Source of the DNA: Fimbriimonadales bacterium
Lineage (GTDB): Bacteria > Armatimonadota > Fimbriimonadia > Fimbriimonadales > GBS-DC
NCBI GenBank assembly: GCA_026416065.1
Contig: JAOAFW010000282.1
Coordinates: 1 to 5,920 of the forward strand
Length of the DNA stretch: 5,920 nt
Direction: 5' to 3'
Of this stretch, positions 5,832-5,920 are shown piece by piece. Made by a program: the position numbers and the translations under genes. The notes beneath the pieces are model-generated. The model did not search any database, was not told where the DNA came from, and saw only the letters and a list, made by a program, of their open reading frames with translations. The stretch's first letter is position 1. The number at the start of each line of letters is the position of its first letter.

Positions 5832-5851
5832 GTTTGCGGGGGATATTGTAC

Positions 5852-5881
5852 CCGTTTGGCGAATCCCCCCTTGACAAACGG
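5852..5881. repeat. 7-bp inverted repeat around the -35 region of the outward promoter
   Basis: CCGTTTG (5852-5858) and CAAACGG (5875-5881) are perfect inverted copies separated by 16 bp. The right arm covers the last two bases of the -35 TTGACA and the start of the spacer. The left arm lies in the leader or promoter area of the leftward BMP gene. This is a candidate operator serving both directions. The arm length is modest, so it may be fortuitous. Confidence 0.35.
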
Positions 5882-5899
5882 CGCAAAATGTGCTATAAT
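5871..5899 (+). promoter_or_regulatory. Perfect-consensus sigma-70 promoter facing out of the window
   Basis: TTGACA (5871-5876), a 17-bp spacer and TATAAT (5894-5899) match the full consensus, and TGC directly before the -10 also makes it an extended -10 promoter. Transcription should begin near 5906 and run rightward off the window, so the gene it serves is not visible. It is divergent from the BMP gene. A promoter this strong normally drives a stable RNA or a tightly repressed or highly expressed gene. Confidence 0.85.
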
Positions 5900-5907
5900 A
5901 GAGACGC

Positions 5908-5917
5908 TAATCGGTTA
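5908..5917. promoter_or_regulatory. Candidate LacI-family-type operator at the transcription start
   Basis: TAATCGGTTA is a near-perfect palindrome with one mismatched pair. It contains AANCGNTT, the CpG-centred pattern typical of LacI-family operators. It begins about 2 bp after the expected start of the consensus promoter, a position where a bound repressor would block initiation. The site is short, and no regulator gene is in view. Confidence 0.35.
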
Positions 5918-5920
5918 ACG

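Noticed and set aside
5845..5850. Leftward TACAAT as the -10 of a BMP promoter
   Set aside because: It matches 5 of 6 consensus bases and is well placed, but the only -35-like hexamer (TTGTCA leftward) is 21 bp away and the hexamer at 17 bp (CAAGGG) is poor. It is not strong enough to list.
4873..5874. A 333-codon rightward open frame opposite the BMP gene
   Set aside because: Its protein is rich in His, Arg and Ala, as expected for an antisense shadow. The opposite strand encodes a clear BMP-family protein.

Overview
This window is about 5.9 kb of GC-rich bacterial chromosome. It carries four confident or likely protein genes on a short divergent/convergent layout. Nothing in it looks mobile: I see no transposase, integrase, phage gene, CRISPR array, tRNA or rRNA. 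The gene content (de novo PLP synthesis by PdxS/PdxT, a very large membrane-anchored double-VWA protein, a BMP-family nucleoside-binding-type protein) and the even GC-rich codon use fit a free-living bacterium. PdxS resembles thermophile-type sequences and the VWA protein resembles proteins of Armatimonadota/Planctomycetota/Chloroflexota-like lineages. That placement is inference from remembered family sequences, not from a search.

Layout. At the left end a small leftward gene (45-248) encodes a ~67-residue predicted two-helix membrane protein with a near-perfect Shine-Dalgarno sequence. A divergent intergenic region (249-381) carries two short hairpins and a good sigma-70-type promoter (344-372) facing right. 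Rightward from it lie pdxS (382-1308), pdxT (1309-1878, stop and start codons abutting as TAGATG) and, 42 bp further on, a 983-residue VWA / glutamine-amidotransferase-like membrane protein (1921-4872). These three are probably co-transcribed, because no terminator is visible between them. A leftward BMP-family gene (4876-5820) converges on the VWA gene with only 3 bp between the two stop codons. The right edge (5821-5920) holds a perfect-consensus promoter facing out of the window, followed by a LacI-type palindrome at the expected start of transcription.

How the genes work together. PdxT is the glutaminase that hands ammonia to PdxS, which builds pyridoxal 5'-phosphate from ribose 5-phosphate and glyceraldehyde 3-phosphate. 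The tight pdxS-pdxT junction fits equimolar production. The VWA protein probably displays its sensor/adhesion domains outside the cytoplasmic membrane. Its link to PLP synthesis is positional only. The BMP protein is unusual in having no signal peptide.

The most notable oddities are at the pdxS start. The only in-frame ATG (382) sits almost on the predicted transcription start and gives an N-terminus 14 residues longer than that of B. subtilis PdxS. A textbook Shine-Dalgarno/ATG pair at 410-424 is out of frame with pdxS. A diverged copy of the sequence at that second ATG lies about 85 bp upstream, across the promoter. I found no evidence for a wholly new multi-gene system; the rest is ordinary chromosome.
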